NCBI GenBank assembly: GCA_964584935.1
Contig: CAZPBN010000002.1
Location: 62,001-126,000 of the forward strand
Direction: 5' to 3'
From: CAZPBN01 sp964584935
Lineage (GTDB): Bacteria > Acidobacteriota > Aminicenantia > Aminicenantales > Aminicenantaceae
Length of the DNA: 64,000 bases
Made by a program: the position numbers and the translations under genes
Notes under the pieces: model-generated
The model's database searches: none
The model's input: the letters and a program-made list of their open reading frames with translations, nothing else
What the model was told of the DNA's origin: nothing
Shown here: one piece after another, positions 35,283 through 43,910 of the stretch
Numbering within the stretch: position 1 is the stretch's first letter
Layout: every line of letters begins with the position of its first letter

Positions 35283-35959
35283 AAAAATTTGCGCCCAAGG
35301 ATTTTCCTGGATTTATATCCTCTACGGTATTTTTAGGTGGATGTAATTTCAGATGTCCATTTTGTCATAATGCGGATCTGGTATTAAACAACAATTCACT
35401 TCCCACTTTTCCGGTTGATTTTTTTCTTAATTTTCTTGAATCGAGGAAGGATTGGCTGGAAGCGGTCTGTATTACAGGAGGAGAACCATTATTTCATAAA
35501 GATTTGGAAAAATTTATTATTCTTATTAAAGAACAGGGCTTGAAGGTAAAAATTGATACCAATGGTTCCTTTCCGGCAAGGCTGGAAAGACTTATTAAAA
35601 ATAATTTAGTTGATTTTATTGCTATGGATGTCAAGGCTCCTCTAAAAAGATATAAAGAGGTCACGGCATCAAATGTCAAAGAGGATCATATTATTGAGAG
35701 TATAGAATTAATAAAGAAGTCGGGTCTTGGGTATGTCTTCCGGACGACTGTGGTTCCAGGCCTTATCGGATTAGAAGATATTGAAGGAATCAGCAAAATT
35801 CTAAAAGGGACTAAACTTTTTCAGCTTCAACAGTTTTCTCCTACAAATACCATAGACAAAAGTTATCTCCATAAGAAGCCCTATAGCTCATCGAAATTCG
35901 ATGAATTTGTTTCTGTGGCAAAACCTTATTTTGCAGAGATAAAGGTTGAAGGTGTTTGA
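35261..35959 (+). CDS. nrdG: Anaerobic ribonucleotide reductase activating protein, radical SAM (NrdG type)
   Basis: This activase uses S-adenosylmethionine and a 4Fe-4S cluster to place the glycyl radical on NrdD. The 232-residue product has the cluster motif CNFRCPFC (Cys28, Cys32, Cys35), then ITGGEPL and the later IDTNGS and FIAMDVKAP stretches of the longer, single-domain NrdG subtype. The start is TTG at 35261, with GGAGG 10 bp upstream, inside the end of the glutaredoxin-like gene. Co-location with nrdD supports the role. Confidence 0.93.
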   Translation: MVEIKGIEKFAPKDFPGFISSTVFLGGCNFRCPFCHNADLVLNNNSLPTFPVDFFLNFLESRKDWLEAVCITGGEPLFHKDLEKFIILIKEQGLKVKIDTNGSFPARLERLIKNNLVDFIAMDVKAPLKRYKEVTASNVKEDHIIESIELIKKSGLGYVFRTTVVPGLIGLEDIEGISKILKGTKLFQLQQFSPTNTIDKSYLHKKPYSSSKFDEFVSVAKPYFAEIKVEGV

Positions 35960-35963
35960 TTCA

Positions 35964-36386
35964 ATGAAAATAAAAGTTGAGAGAATCAGTGAAAACGCAA
36001 AACTTCCTTTTCGTCATTATAAGGGAGATGCGGGATTGGATCTTTATTCATCCATAGATTGTGTTCTGAAAAAAGGAGAAGTTAAAGCGGTTCAAACAGG
36101 AATAAAAATCGCCATTCCCGGCGGCTATGTCGGTCTCATTTGGGATAAAAGCGGGCTGTCCTTAAACGGAGTTCATCGTCTTGCTGGAGTTATTGATTCT
36201 GGTTATAGAGGAGAAGTGAAGGTTGTGCTTGCAAACCTAGGAGATCAATACTTTACTGTTAAAAGTGGAATGAAAATTGCTCAACTTCTAATTCAGAGTG
36301 TGGTGGAAGCTGAGATCGAGGAGATTGATAAGCTGAATGGAACTGCAAGAGGCAAAAACGGTTTTGGAAGTACCGGGAATTATTAG
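35964..36386 (+). CDS. dut: Deoxyuridine 5'-triphosphate nucleotidohydrolase (dUTPase)
   Basis: dUTPase converts dUTP to dUMP, keeping uracil out of DNA and feeding thymidylate synthesis. The 140-residue product shows the five trimeric dUTPase motifs: AGLDLYS, DKSGLS, GVIDSGYRGEV, IAQLLI and GKNGFGSTG. An earlier TTG at 35946 would add six residues and overlap nrdG; the ATG at 35964 lies after a GAAGG site and gives the normal length. It completes a small dNTP-supply cluster. Confidence 0.93.
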   Translation: MKIKVERISENAKLPFRHYKGDAGLDLYSSIDCVLKKGEVKAVQTGIKIAIPGGYVGLIWDKSGLSLNGVHRLAGVIDSGYRGEVKVVLANLGDQYFTVKSGMKIAQLLIQSVVEAEIEEIDKLNGTARGKNGFGSTGNY

Positions 36387-36452
36387 CTTGAGTAGATTTT
36401 CAACCGACTTGGAATAAAGGTAAGGGAATCAGTGTAATGCAAAGCAAGTAAA

Positions 36453-37142
36453 ATGAGTTTTTATATCATTCTAGTTGGTCCTGAGAAGGCAGAAAATGTA
36501 GGATTGGTTGCCCGAAATATGAAGAATACAGGATTTAAAAATTTAAGGATTGCGAAAAGAAATAGTTTTAATGAAAATTCTTATATCACAGCGGTTCACT
36601 CAAAAGAAGTCTTGGATAACGCTTTATTCTATCCTGATGTTAAGAGCGCGATAGAAGATTTGGATATTGTTTTTGCCACTACTTCAAAATGGAGAAAAAA
36701 TTTTTATGTATTGAATATGAAAGAAGCTCTCCAAAAGATGTTTGATTTTACAGATTTTACCAGGATTGGAATTTTATTCGGAAACGAAAGAACAGGCTTA
36801 ACATCCAATGAATTAATGAATTCTAATTTTGTATTTAAAATTCCCCAAGCCGTAGACCAGCCATCATATAATTTATCTTCAGCTGTGCTTATCTCCTTAT
36901 ATAGCATTTTTGATTATAAAGAAGCTTATGATTATTCGGGCATTCAAGATAGACCCGTGTCACGAAAGGAACAAGAAAAATGTATCCAACTCATTCTAAA
37001 GAAGTTAGAAAAAAAAGGATTCATCCATGAAAATAATAAAATTCATATAACAGAGATGATTTATCATTTGTTGGGGAGACTAGCTATGACTTCAAAGGAT
37101 AAGGATTTGCTGCTGGCTATGTTTTCTAAAGGATTGAATTGA
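36453..37142 (+). CDS. SPOUT-family RNA 2'-O-methyltransferase, TrmJ/TrmH type
   Basis: The product transfers a methyl group from S-adenosylmethionine to an RNA ribose, probably in tRNA. The 229-residue protein has the SPOUT motifs: GPEKAENVGLVARNM near the start (motif 1), GILFGNERTGLTSNEL (motif 2) and IPQAVDQPSYNLSSAVLI (motif 3, the knot). The length and the short C-terminal extension resemble TrmJ, which methylates position 32 of tRNA, but TrmH-like alternatives cannot be excluded. Confidence 0.9.
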   Translation: MSFYIILVGPEKAENVGLVARNMKNTGFKNLRIAKRNSFNENSYITAVHSKEVLDNALFYPDVKSAIEDLDIVFATTSKWRKNFYVLNMKEALQKMFDFTDFTRIGILFGNERTGLTSNELMNSNFVFKIPQAVDQPSYNLSSAVLISLYSIFDYKEAYDYSGIQDRPVSRKEQEKCIQLILKKLEKKGFIHENNKIHITEMIYHLLGRLAMTSKDKDLLLAMFSKGLN

Positions 37143-37236
37143 TGCTTGTTCAGGAAAAAGGAAGAATCCAATGAATGATTTCCACTTTGCAGAGAGTATC
37201 CGTTCCCTAAATGAAAAATTTTCCTCTATATCATTG

Positions 37237-37265
37237 TTGACTTGAGAGGATTTGGGTGATATAAA
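37237..37265 (+). promoter_or_regulatory. Sigma-70 promoter for the degenerate HD-GYP gene
   Basis: TTGACT (37237-37242) and TATAAA (37260-37265) are 17 bp apart. The start would fall near 37272, which argues for the ATG at 37292 rather than the GTG at 37277 as the start of the next gene. Confidence 0.68.
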
Positions 37266-37291
37266 AAGAGAAACATGTGAAAAGAGAAAAG

Positions 37292-38242
37292 ATGAGGAAG
37301 ATAAAAGAATTCATCTTATCCCACTTTGAAGGCACTTTATTGCTTCTCGTCCTTTTAGGAATCGCTGTTATTGCTTTTCTTGTCCATTATAAATTTGCTT
37401 TTTTGAACTTTTTTTACCTTCCAGTGATTCTTTCAGCCTATTTTTTGGGGAAAAGAAAAGCTGTTCTAATAGCCATATTTTGTGTGGTGTTGGTCATAGC
37501 GTATCTTTTGATTTTCAATCTGTTGATTGGTCAAGAAACAACCCTGTCTTTTGATGAAATTGTTAATATAACAACCTGGGGTTGCTTTTTGATTATCAGC
37601 GGTGCCGTTATAGGTTCTGTGTCCGATCAAAGAGTGAGCCACTTAAAAAACCTTAGAAGAGCTTATATTGGCGGACTTGAGATTATGCTCAAATATCTTG
37701 AGGTTGCGGATGATTCTTCTCCACGTTCCATTAGGGTCTCACTTATCGCTTCAAAAATTGCCCAGAGAATGGGACTGAACACATCAGATGTGGAAAATGT
37801 TAAGACAGCTTCTCTTCTTTATGAAGCAGGGGATTTGGGTTCAAGTCTCCCCTTTTATGAAGAAATAGCTGATTTTATGGAAACGGATGCAATAATTTCG
37901 AAAACTCAAATAAGAGATAGAGAACAAGTTATGTTAAAAACCACTGCCTTTTTATTAAAGGAAATCCGGCCAATACTATCTGCCTATTACCATCACTATG
38001 TAGAAAAAGGTCATCAACTGGACAAAGATTTGGAAAATATTCCAGTGGGGAGCAGTGTCATTGCTGTTGCTGATGCTTATGACAAATTAAAATATAAAAC
38101 TTCGCCCTCTCAAAGAATAGGCAATATAAGGTCGATTGAGGATATTGAAAACTTGTCAGGACGCACTTTTCACATTTCTGTTGTCGAAGCACTCAAAAAG
38201 ATAGATGCACAAGAAAATAACGGAAAAGAGTTTATTCATTAA
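37292..38242 (+). CDS. Membrane protein with degenerate HD-GYP-like domain
   Basis: The 316-residue product has an N-terminal membrane domain of about four helices (10-115) and a cytoplasmic domain arranged like HD-GYP phosphodiesterases. Its landmarks are altered: ASLLYEAGDLG stands where ALLHDIGKIG is expected, YHHHYVEKGHQ where HHE..DGxGYP is expected, but VIAVADAYDKL is intact. Because the metal-binding HD pair and the GYP motif are missing, it is probably not an active cyclic-di-GMP phosphodiesterase; it may be a binding or scaffold protein. The start is explained by the promoter just upstream. Confidence 0.72.
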   Translation: MRKIKEFILSHFEGTLLLLVLLGIAVIAFLVHYKFAFLNFFYLPVILSAYFLGKRKAVLIAIFCVVLVIAYLLIFNLLIGQETTLSFDEIVNITTWGCFLIISGAVIGSVSDQRVSHLKNLRRAYIGGLEIMLKYLEVADDSSPRSIRVSLIASKIAQRMGLNTSDVENVKTASLLYEAGDLGSSLPFYEEIADFMETDAIISKTQIRDREQVMLKTTAFLLKEIRPILSAYYHHYVEKGHQLDKDLENIPVGSSVIAVADAYDKLKYKTSPSQRIGNIRSIEDIENLSGRTFHISVVEALKKIDAQENNGKEFIH

Positions 38243-38345
38243 CAACACTAAGAAAGACCTTCGGGGAAAGATTTTTGTTAATGAGGGAATAATGAAAACA
38301 ATCATTTCCAGGATTGAAGTGGAATAAAAAAGCTATAGATATTGC

Positions 38346-39248
38346 TTATTTCTTTATGATGACTTTTAAAGCTTGGGGAAGAACATTGAATTCAAATTTT
38401 GTTCTTTCTCCAAAATACTCTCCATTGTACTGGACAGAGAGAGACTTTCCATAGGTGATGACTTTCTTTGCCTTATAGTGTCTCCGGTTTTTTTGATATA
38501 GACCCATATATATGAAAGGGAAACCAAGAAGAAATTTTAAACTGCTTATTTCAAAAAAGGATACATCCAGATATCCATCATCCAATTCAGCTTTAGGCGC
38601 AATTTTCCAATTGTATCCGTAATATTTGCTTTTTCCAATAATGCAATCCAAAACATACAATTCAAGTATTTTTTTTTTGAATGTTCTTCCCCTATCATCT
38701 TTTCCATTATATAATTCTATTTTTAGTAATTCTTTGTTCATATTGGTAAGAATGCGTGATGCAAAAAGATGTCCCAGAAGTCCTGGAATGTTGTGTTGTA
38801 ATTTTTTTTTTGTGATTTTTGCCGTCGCCCCGATGCTGGCAAAAACAGCAGCGGTTCCTTCGATATCCATCAAATCAATTGTTTTTTCTTTGCCAGTTTT
38901 TATTATTTTAACTGCTTTTTTTATATTTTTTGGAATACGGAGAGACCTTCGAAAGGCATTACCGCTTCCAAAAGGAACAATGCCAAATTGGATATCTTTT
39001 TGTCTTCTAGAACAGATAATTCCCTGGATCACATCAACAATGGTTCCGTCTCCACCAATGGCAATGATTTTATCATTTTTTTTGGCTTCTTTTCGGACGA
39101 TTCCAGAAGTGTGTTCTTTATTCCCGTGGCTGTAGAGTAAAATACCAGGGATATTGCGCCGAATAATATGGCTGAGTCTTTTTTTTCTCAACCATTTTCT
39201 ATTTGCTGCCTCGGGATTAACGATACTAATTATATTTTCTTTTCCCAA
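38346..39248 (-). CDS. Diacylglycerol kinase-type lipid kinase
   Basis: The 300-residue product belongs to the DgkB/YegS lipid kinase family. It shows the nucleotide loop GGDGTIVDVIQG, the PFGSGNAF motif and a C-terminal beta domain with LDDGYLDVSFFEI-type sequence. The likely substrate is diacylglycerol or another membrane lipid. The start is TTG at 39248 with AAGGA 6 bp upstream. It lies downstream of the VTT gene on the same strand with about 100 bp between. Confidence 0.88.
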   Translation of the reverse strand: MGKENIISIVNPEAANRKWLRKKRLSHIIRRNIPGILLYSHGNKEHTSGIVRKEAKKNDKIIAIGGDGTIVDVIQGIICSRRQKDIQFGIVPFGSGNAFRRSLRIPKNIKKAVKIIKTGKEKTIDLMDIEGTAAVFASIGATAKITKKKLQHNIPGLLGHLFASRILTNMNKELLKIELYNGKDDRGRTFKKKILELYVLDCIIGKSKYYGYNWKIAPKAELDDGYLDVSFFEISSLKFLLGFPFIYMGLYQKNRRHYKAKKVITYGKSLSVQYNGEYFGERTKFEFNVLPQALKVIIKK

Positions 39249-39349
39249 ATTTATTCCTTTTGAAAAAGAAACTCACTTTTCATTTTGCCAGAAAAAAAGA
39301 AATCTGGCAACACTAAGTGTAGGGAAGTTCCGCTAAATTCATATAGTTC

Positions 39350-40018
39350 TCATATTTGGGATTTCAAGTCGCCTTCAATTTTATTGTTTTTATTTTTTTT
39401 AAAGAATAATCTCAAAAATGGAATATTGACGGATACCAATAATGCAAATAGGACAATTAACATCCAGTTTGAAAGTATAATGGAATGTCCTATTATGGAT
39501 AAGATTAAAAATCTTGGAATTCGAGAAAGAAAAATCGCAAAAAGATATTTTAACAGGGGATAATGGGCTATAACAACCAAAAAACGGAACGGATAAAAAG
39601 GAACCGGGGTGAAACCGGCAATAACAAGAGCAGGAAAAGGAGCTTTATTGAAAAGACTGATTATTTTAGATACAGACTTCCTTTGGCTGAATTTCCTGTA
39701 TAAGTTTGTATCTGTCACGAACTTAACAACAGAGTAATTGATTGATTCTGTAAGAATTGTGGCGATTCCAGCAATGAGGGCAACCATTATGGGAGCATAG
39801 AATTTGCTGAAATACAGAATAACAGGTTCATGGGGAACAATAGCGATTAGAAACTCTGCGGGAAAGCTGTAGAAAAAGAGAACGAGAAGACTTTTGCTGC
39901 GTTGAAACGATTTCAAACTGAACCATATCACAAGCAAAACAACAATAAAGAGGATTTCAAAAATGAAGATGAATGTTTTTAATTTTGGTGAATATTTCTT
40001 TTGTCTGCCTATAACCAT
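39350..40018 (-). CDS. VTT (DedA/TVP38-like) membrane protein
   Basis: The 222-residue product has five to six membrane helices and the VTT-domain pattern with FAVLLGWIF-like hydrophobic blocks, including the short re-entrant stretch APFPALVIAGFTPVPFYPFR. Members of this group include DedA and TVP38, some of which flip lipid carriers. Together with the neighbouring lipid kinase and small exported protein it forms a minus-strand set of envelope genes. The specific function is unknown. Confidence 0.8.
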   Translation of the reverse strand: MVIGRQKKYSPKLKTFIFIFEILFIVVLLVIWFSLKSFQRSKSLLVLFFYSFPAEFLIAIVPHEPVILYFSKFYAPIMVALIAGIATILTESINYSVVKFVTDTNLYRKFSQRKSVSKIISLFNKAPFPALVIAGFTPVPFYPFRFLVVIAHYPLLKYLFAIFLSRIPRFLILSIIGHSIILSNWMLIVLFALLVSVNIPFLRLFFKKNKNNKIEGDLKSQI

Positions 40019-40031
40019 TTATTTTTTATCA

Positions 40032-40304
40032 TCAGGCTTCATCAGGATATTTGAGCAGAAAATATACTAATGGAAATAATAAAAAATCTGAATCTCTTAA
40101 AAATCTTTTTTTCCATTGTGAGTGTTCTGAATCAAAAAATTTTAGATCAGAAATCAATATGTCTCCCTTTTCCCAGCGTTCATAAAAATTCTCCGGAAAG
40201 TCATCTTTATCCTCAACAACTTTTATTTTAAAATCATTCCCGAACAAAATAAGTGCGATTGTTGAGATTAATAAGATAAAGAAAAAGGTCTTAATTGATT
40301 TCAT
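40032..40304 (-). CDS. Small exported protein of unknown function (90 aa)
   Basis: The 90-residue product has a signal peptide or anchor (about 5-21) and a short acidic mature part (VVEDKDDFPENFYERW). The hydrophobic C-terminal end (FLLFPLVYFLLKYPDEA) may touch the membrane. A GGGAG ribosome site supports translation. It precedes the VTT gene by 13 bp. No family is recognised. Confidence 0.68.
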   Translation of the reverse strand: MKSIKTFFFILLISTIALILFGNDFKIKVVEDKDDFPENFYERWEKGDILISDLKFFDSEHSQWKKRFLRDSDFLLFPLVYFLLKYPDEA

Positions 40305-40450
40305 TAGATACTCCCTGAATTCATTCTAAAGATAATCATGAGAAAATTACATTATAGGAAAATATAATCAAATTCAATAGATTTGTTGAATGAAGTTCCA
40401 AAATTTTTAAGTTCTCTTTTAAAGATCAGAGGCATTAAATAATGAGAGGG
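40305..40450. other. Intergenic stretch, nothing recognised
   Basis: This is AT-rich sequence between a small minus-strand gene and the structured element at 40451. No gene, repeat copy or convincing promoter is visible. Confidence 0.5.
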
Positions 40451-40587
40451 ATGGCACGGTTCTTTGAAATCCTTTCTACGAAGTTCGATGCAGTCAGGTG
40501 AGCTAATTCGTAAGCCCGCGGATTTTTCCCGCGCCTGTAAGATCTGATTCCCGCATGAAGCTTTGTTTCTTTATTGTGCCATTTTTT
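40451..40587. ncRNA. Candidate multi-stem structured element (strand uncertain)
   Basis: ATGGCAC (40451-40457) pairs with GTGCCAT (40576-40582), which is followed by a run of six T. Inside, ATGC/GCAT (40488-40491 with 40553-40556) and GTCAG/CTGAT (40493-40497 with 40544-40548) form a second stem that encloses a CGCGG/CCGCG hairpin (40517-40533). The region is clearly richer in GC than its flanks. The + strand could be an RNA ending in a terminator. I do not recognise a family. Confidence 0.4.
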
Positions 40588-40793
40588 CGTAAAATCTCTG
40601 ACTTTATTTCCGGCTCAGGTGTTCACAGTCAGTTAAGAGATAAAATATGAGACATTAAAAAATTCTGTTAAAAGAAAATAGGATTGGTAATATCAAAGGG
40701 AATAAATGTAAAGAAAATTTACAAAATTGTTTGAATTATTTATAATATACACATGATATTTCAAAATATAAGGGAAGTGTCTCCTAATAAAGA

Positions 40794-40810
40794 TTGGCAT
40801 ATTGTTTGCT
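40794..40810 (+). promoter_or_regulatory. Sigma-54 promoter for the solute-binding protein/two-component operon
   Basis: TTGGCATATTGTTTGCT has the GG and GC pairs exactly 12 bp apart and an intact -12 TTGCT. Transcription would begin near 40821, 36 bp before the first gene. The third gene of this operon encodes an NtrC-type activator, so autoregulation is possible. Confidence 0.7.
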
Positions 40811-40856
40811 TAAATAAGATGTGTAGACAATTAGACAATATCGGAAGTGAATCATA

Positions 40857-42449
40857 ATGAACCATTTTTTGCTTAAAAAAGGAATTTTATTTGTCCTGTT
40901 GATAACCGGATTGTTATTGCTTAGCTATCACAATATCCATAGCCTTGAGAATCCTAAATACAAGGGAACTTTCCGGATAAAATCCTTTTCCAAGGAATTT
41001 ACCGGAGAGCTCGATCCTATTGATCCTGATTCTTACATTTTCATTTCCGAACAGTTATTCGATGGATTGGTTCGTCTTGATAGGAATTATAATATTGTTC
41101 CTTCTTTAGCTGAATACTGGAAGATTTCTCGAGACGGGAAAAAGTATATTTTTTACTTAAGAAAGGGAGTCAATTTTCACAATGGTCATGAACTGTCTGC
41201 CTCTGATGTTAAATATTCTCTTGAAAGGATACTGGATAAAAAAATGAATTCTCCTTATTTTCAGTTTTTTTTGCATAAGGTAGAGGGAGGTTATGAATTT
41301 TATGAAGGCAAAGCCAAGCATGTTTCGGGATTTCGGGTTTTAGATAAACACACGTTTGAGATCGATTGGACAAAACCGTTTGTTTCTGCTTTGTATCTTT
41401 TGAGTATGCATTTCTGTAAAATACTTCCAAAAGCTCCCCTTCAAAAGCAGGGGAAAAGATTTTTTTATAAGCCATCTGGTACAGGGCCTTTTCAATTCGA
41501 TTATTGGCTGAGAACTCCGAAGTTAAAGATAGTCGGAGTTCGCTTGAAAAGGAATAATAGTTATTTTAAAGGGAAACCTTATCTCAATGCTGTTGAATTC
41601 AGCCCCAACTTTTCGATTGATCATTTCATAAATGGAGAAATCGAATTAACGCCGGTCGTTTCTGAAAGATTAGACAGGCCATCTTATAACATTGTTCATG
41701 GCAGCTCACTGAAACCTGTTTTCATTGGCATGAGCTGTCATATTTATCCGTTGAATATTCGGGAGATAAGAAAAGCTGTTTCCTATGTTATTCATAAAGA
41801 AAACCTTGTGAGTGCCGCTTCTGATGTGAGATATTCATATGAAATAACAAATAATTTCATTCCTTCCAGATTACCAGGATTTTTTCCAAAAGACGAACAG
41901 AATGATTACAATATTGAAAAAGCCAGGCAGATATTTAATGAAAGAGGATTATTGAGTGAAAAAAAATTTCCTGTTCTGACTTTGTTTATAGAGCTGCCAA
42001 AAAATGAACTTAAATTCAATCTGTTTAAAGAATTGAAAAAACAACTGGAAGTCCTCGGGATCAAATTAAAGTTAAGATTTTATAATTCAACTGAAGATAT
42101 CAGGCGGTCTGAAAGCCCTTACCTGGTATTGCTGGGCAGGTTAATGAATATTCCAGAACCGGAGGATATTATCAAACCTCTTTTCTATTCAAAATCCGTT
42201 TTCAATGTATTTGGATATTTGAATCCTGAACTTGACATTTTATTAAAAAAAGCAGAAATTGAGAGAAGTTGGACCAAAAAAATACACTATTTTCGTAAAA
42301 TAGAGGACATTCTATATTTTGATGTTCCTGCTATTCCTGCTTACTACCAGAGGAATAGAATTGCTGTTCAACCCTGGGTGAAAGGGATTGAAATTCCAGC
42401 TATGGGCATATATTATCTTGAGGCAAGAAAAATATGGATGGATAATTAA
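40857..42449 (+). CDS. Extracellular solute-binding protein, family 5 (oligopeptide/dipeptide type)
   Basis: The 530-residue product has a signal peptide or anchor (about 8-30) and the family 5 layout: LFDGLVRLDRNYNIVPSLAEYW near the N-terminus, then YIFYLRKGVNFHNGHELSASDV and later two-lobe repeats. Such proteins bind peptides, nickel or sugars for ABC importers. No permease or ATPase genes accompany it; instead a histidine kinase and response regulator follow. It may present ligand to the kinase, or be the target of their regulation. Confidence 0.88.
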   Translation: MNHFLLKKGILFVLLITGLLLLSYHNIHSLENPKYKGTFRIKSFSKEFTGELDPIDPDSYIFISEQLFDGLVRLDRNYNIVPSLAEYWKISRDGKKYIFYLRKGVNFHNGHELSASDVKYSLERILDKKMNSPYFQFFLHKVEGGYEFYEGKAKHVSGFRVLDKHTFEIDWTKPFVSALYLLSMHFCKILPKAPLQKQGKRFFYKPSGTGPFQFDYWLRTPKLKIVGVRLKRNNSYFKGKPYLNAVEFSPNFSIDHFINGEIELTPVVSERLDRPSYNIVHGSSLKPVFIGMSCHIYPLNIREIRKAVSYVIHKENLVSAASDVRYSYEITNNFIPSRLPGFFPKDEQNDYNIEKARQIFNERGLLSEKKFPVLTLFIELPKNELKFNLFKELKKQLEVLGIKLKLRFYNSTEDIRRSESPYLVLLGRLMNIPEPEDIIKPLFYSKSVFNVFGYLNPELDILLKKAEIERSWTKKIHYFRKIEDILYFDVPAIPAYYQRNRIAVQPWVKGIEIPAMGIYYLEARKIWMDN

Positions 42450-42464
42450 TAATAATTAATTGTT

Positions 42465-43910
42465 ATGTCAATAAAAACAAGATTTATTATTGTCGTCATA
42501 GGTCTTTTAACATTCCTAGTGGGTTCTATTCTTTTTATTGTTGGAAAGAGAGAAGAACAGGCAAGTTTTGAGGAACAAAAAGATAAAGGAGTGATCATTG
42601 CTAACTATATTGCTCTAGAGAATATTGAGCCTCTTGTTTTTTGGGATAATGAGGGCGTTGAAGACAATATAGAAAAATTGATAGATAATAATCTTATTTA
42701 TGTGGCTCTGTTTGATCGTAATAGTGAACTATTTGCCTCCACTCAGTTTGTCAAGGAGAATAAGTCTATAAACAAATCCAATTTCGCAAATACAAGAGAC
42801 AGTGTGGAAAAAAATTTTTTCAAAGTAAAAAAATTGACAGATAGAAAAAGCGGTAGGACTTTTAATATTCTTGAAATAGAAACTCCTATTTTTACAGAAG
42901 GATCTCAAAGAAGATGGGGTTCTGTGAAAATTGGGATTTCATTGGAAGGGATGTTTAAAGAGATTCGCAATACTCGATTGATGCTGATTTTTATTGGATG
43001 TATCGGAATTTTAATTGGAATTGTTGGAGCTGTTATTCTTGCAAATAGAATAACCAATCCATTAAATCGGCTTGTTGAAGCCACTATAAAAGTATCCAAA
43101 GGTGATTTTTCTCAGGAAATTGATATATCTTCCCAGGATGAAGTTGGAAATCTTGCTCAAAGTTTTAATGAGATGAGTCGCCGTTTGCAAATTGCCCGGC
43201 AGAAGATGGAAGCGGCAAACAGGAAGCTTATTCAGGCTGAGAAATTGGCATCAATTGGGCGGATTTCTGCAGGGATTGCTCATGAAATAAGGAATCCTTT
43301 GACTTCAGTTAAGCTTAATATACAAAAAATTATCCAGAGTGAGCAACTGGGAGAGATTGAAAAAGAGCATCTAAACATAGCCCAGCAAGGAATCAGTCAG
43401 ATAGAAAAATTTGTAAAGGAGCTTCTCAATTTCACCCGGGTGTCTGTGTTGAACAAGGACTTGTTTTCAACAAAAGAAATAGTGGAAGAAGCCATAAAAA
43501 CAATAATCCATTCTTTTGAATTAAAAAATATTCATCTAATTAAAGAACTCCAGGAAAATTTGCCTTCTGTCAAAGTGGACGGGGACAAAATTAAACAGGT
43601 GATCATAAACATTTTGAGAAATGCGATCGAAGCCGTCAATAACAACGGAAAAATTGGAATTATCCTTTCCAAAGACCTTGAAAAAAAGGGAATTCGTATT
43701 AAAATATTTGATGATGGACCAGGAATTCCAGAAAAAGAAAAAGAACTGATTTTTGAACCTTTTTATACTTCAAAATCGTCTGGAATTGGGATGGGATTGG
43801 CTAATGCGAAAAAAGTCATAAATCAGCATATGGGAAGTATTGAAGTGAAAGATTTTAATGATAAAGGGACTTTATTTGAGATTTTTATCCCCTATGAGGA
43901 GGAAAGATGA
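42465..43910 (+). CDS. Membrane sensor histidine kinase
   Basis: The 481-residue product has two membrane helices (about 6-27 and 172-193) flanking a periplasmic sensor of about 145 residues, then HAMP (194-246), a HisKA domain with the phospho-accepting His273 in AHEIRNPLTSV, and a HATPase domain with DDGPGIP and GMGLANAKK. It lies 15 bp after the solute-binding protein gene and overlaps the response regulator by 4 bp. The sensor does not match a fold I can name. NtrB-like output fits the NtrC-type partner. Confidence 0.92.
   Translation: MSIKTRFIIVVIGLLTFLVGSILFIVGKREEQASFEEQKDKGVIIANYIALENIEPLVFWDNEGVEDNIEKLIDNNLIYVALFDRNSELFASTQFVKENKSINKSNFANTRDSVEKNFFKVKKLTDRKSGRTFNILEIETPIFTEGSQRRWGSVKIGISLEGMFKEIRNTRLMLIFIGCIGILIGIVGAVILANRITNPLNRLVEATIKVSKGDFSQEIDISSQDEVGNLAQSFNEMSRRLQIARQKMEAANRKLIQAEKLASIGRISAGIAHEIRNPLTSVKLNIQKIIQSEQLGEIEKEHLNIAQQGISQIEKFVKELLNFTRVSVLNKDLFSTKEIVEEAIKTIIHSFELKNIHLIKELQENLPSVKVDGDKIKQVIINILRNAIEAVNNNGKIGIILSKDLEKKGIRIKIFDDGPGIPEKEKELIFEPFYTSKSSGIGMGLANAKKVINQHMGSIEVKDFNDKGTLFEIFIPYEEER

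Noticed and set aside
40488..40560. Cobalamin riboswitch suggested by CCCGCGCCTGTAAG
   Set aside because: The other conserved blocks of the cobalamin aptamer are absent or in the wrong order.
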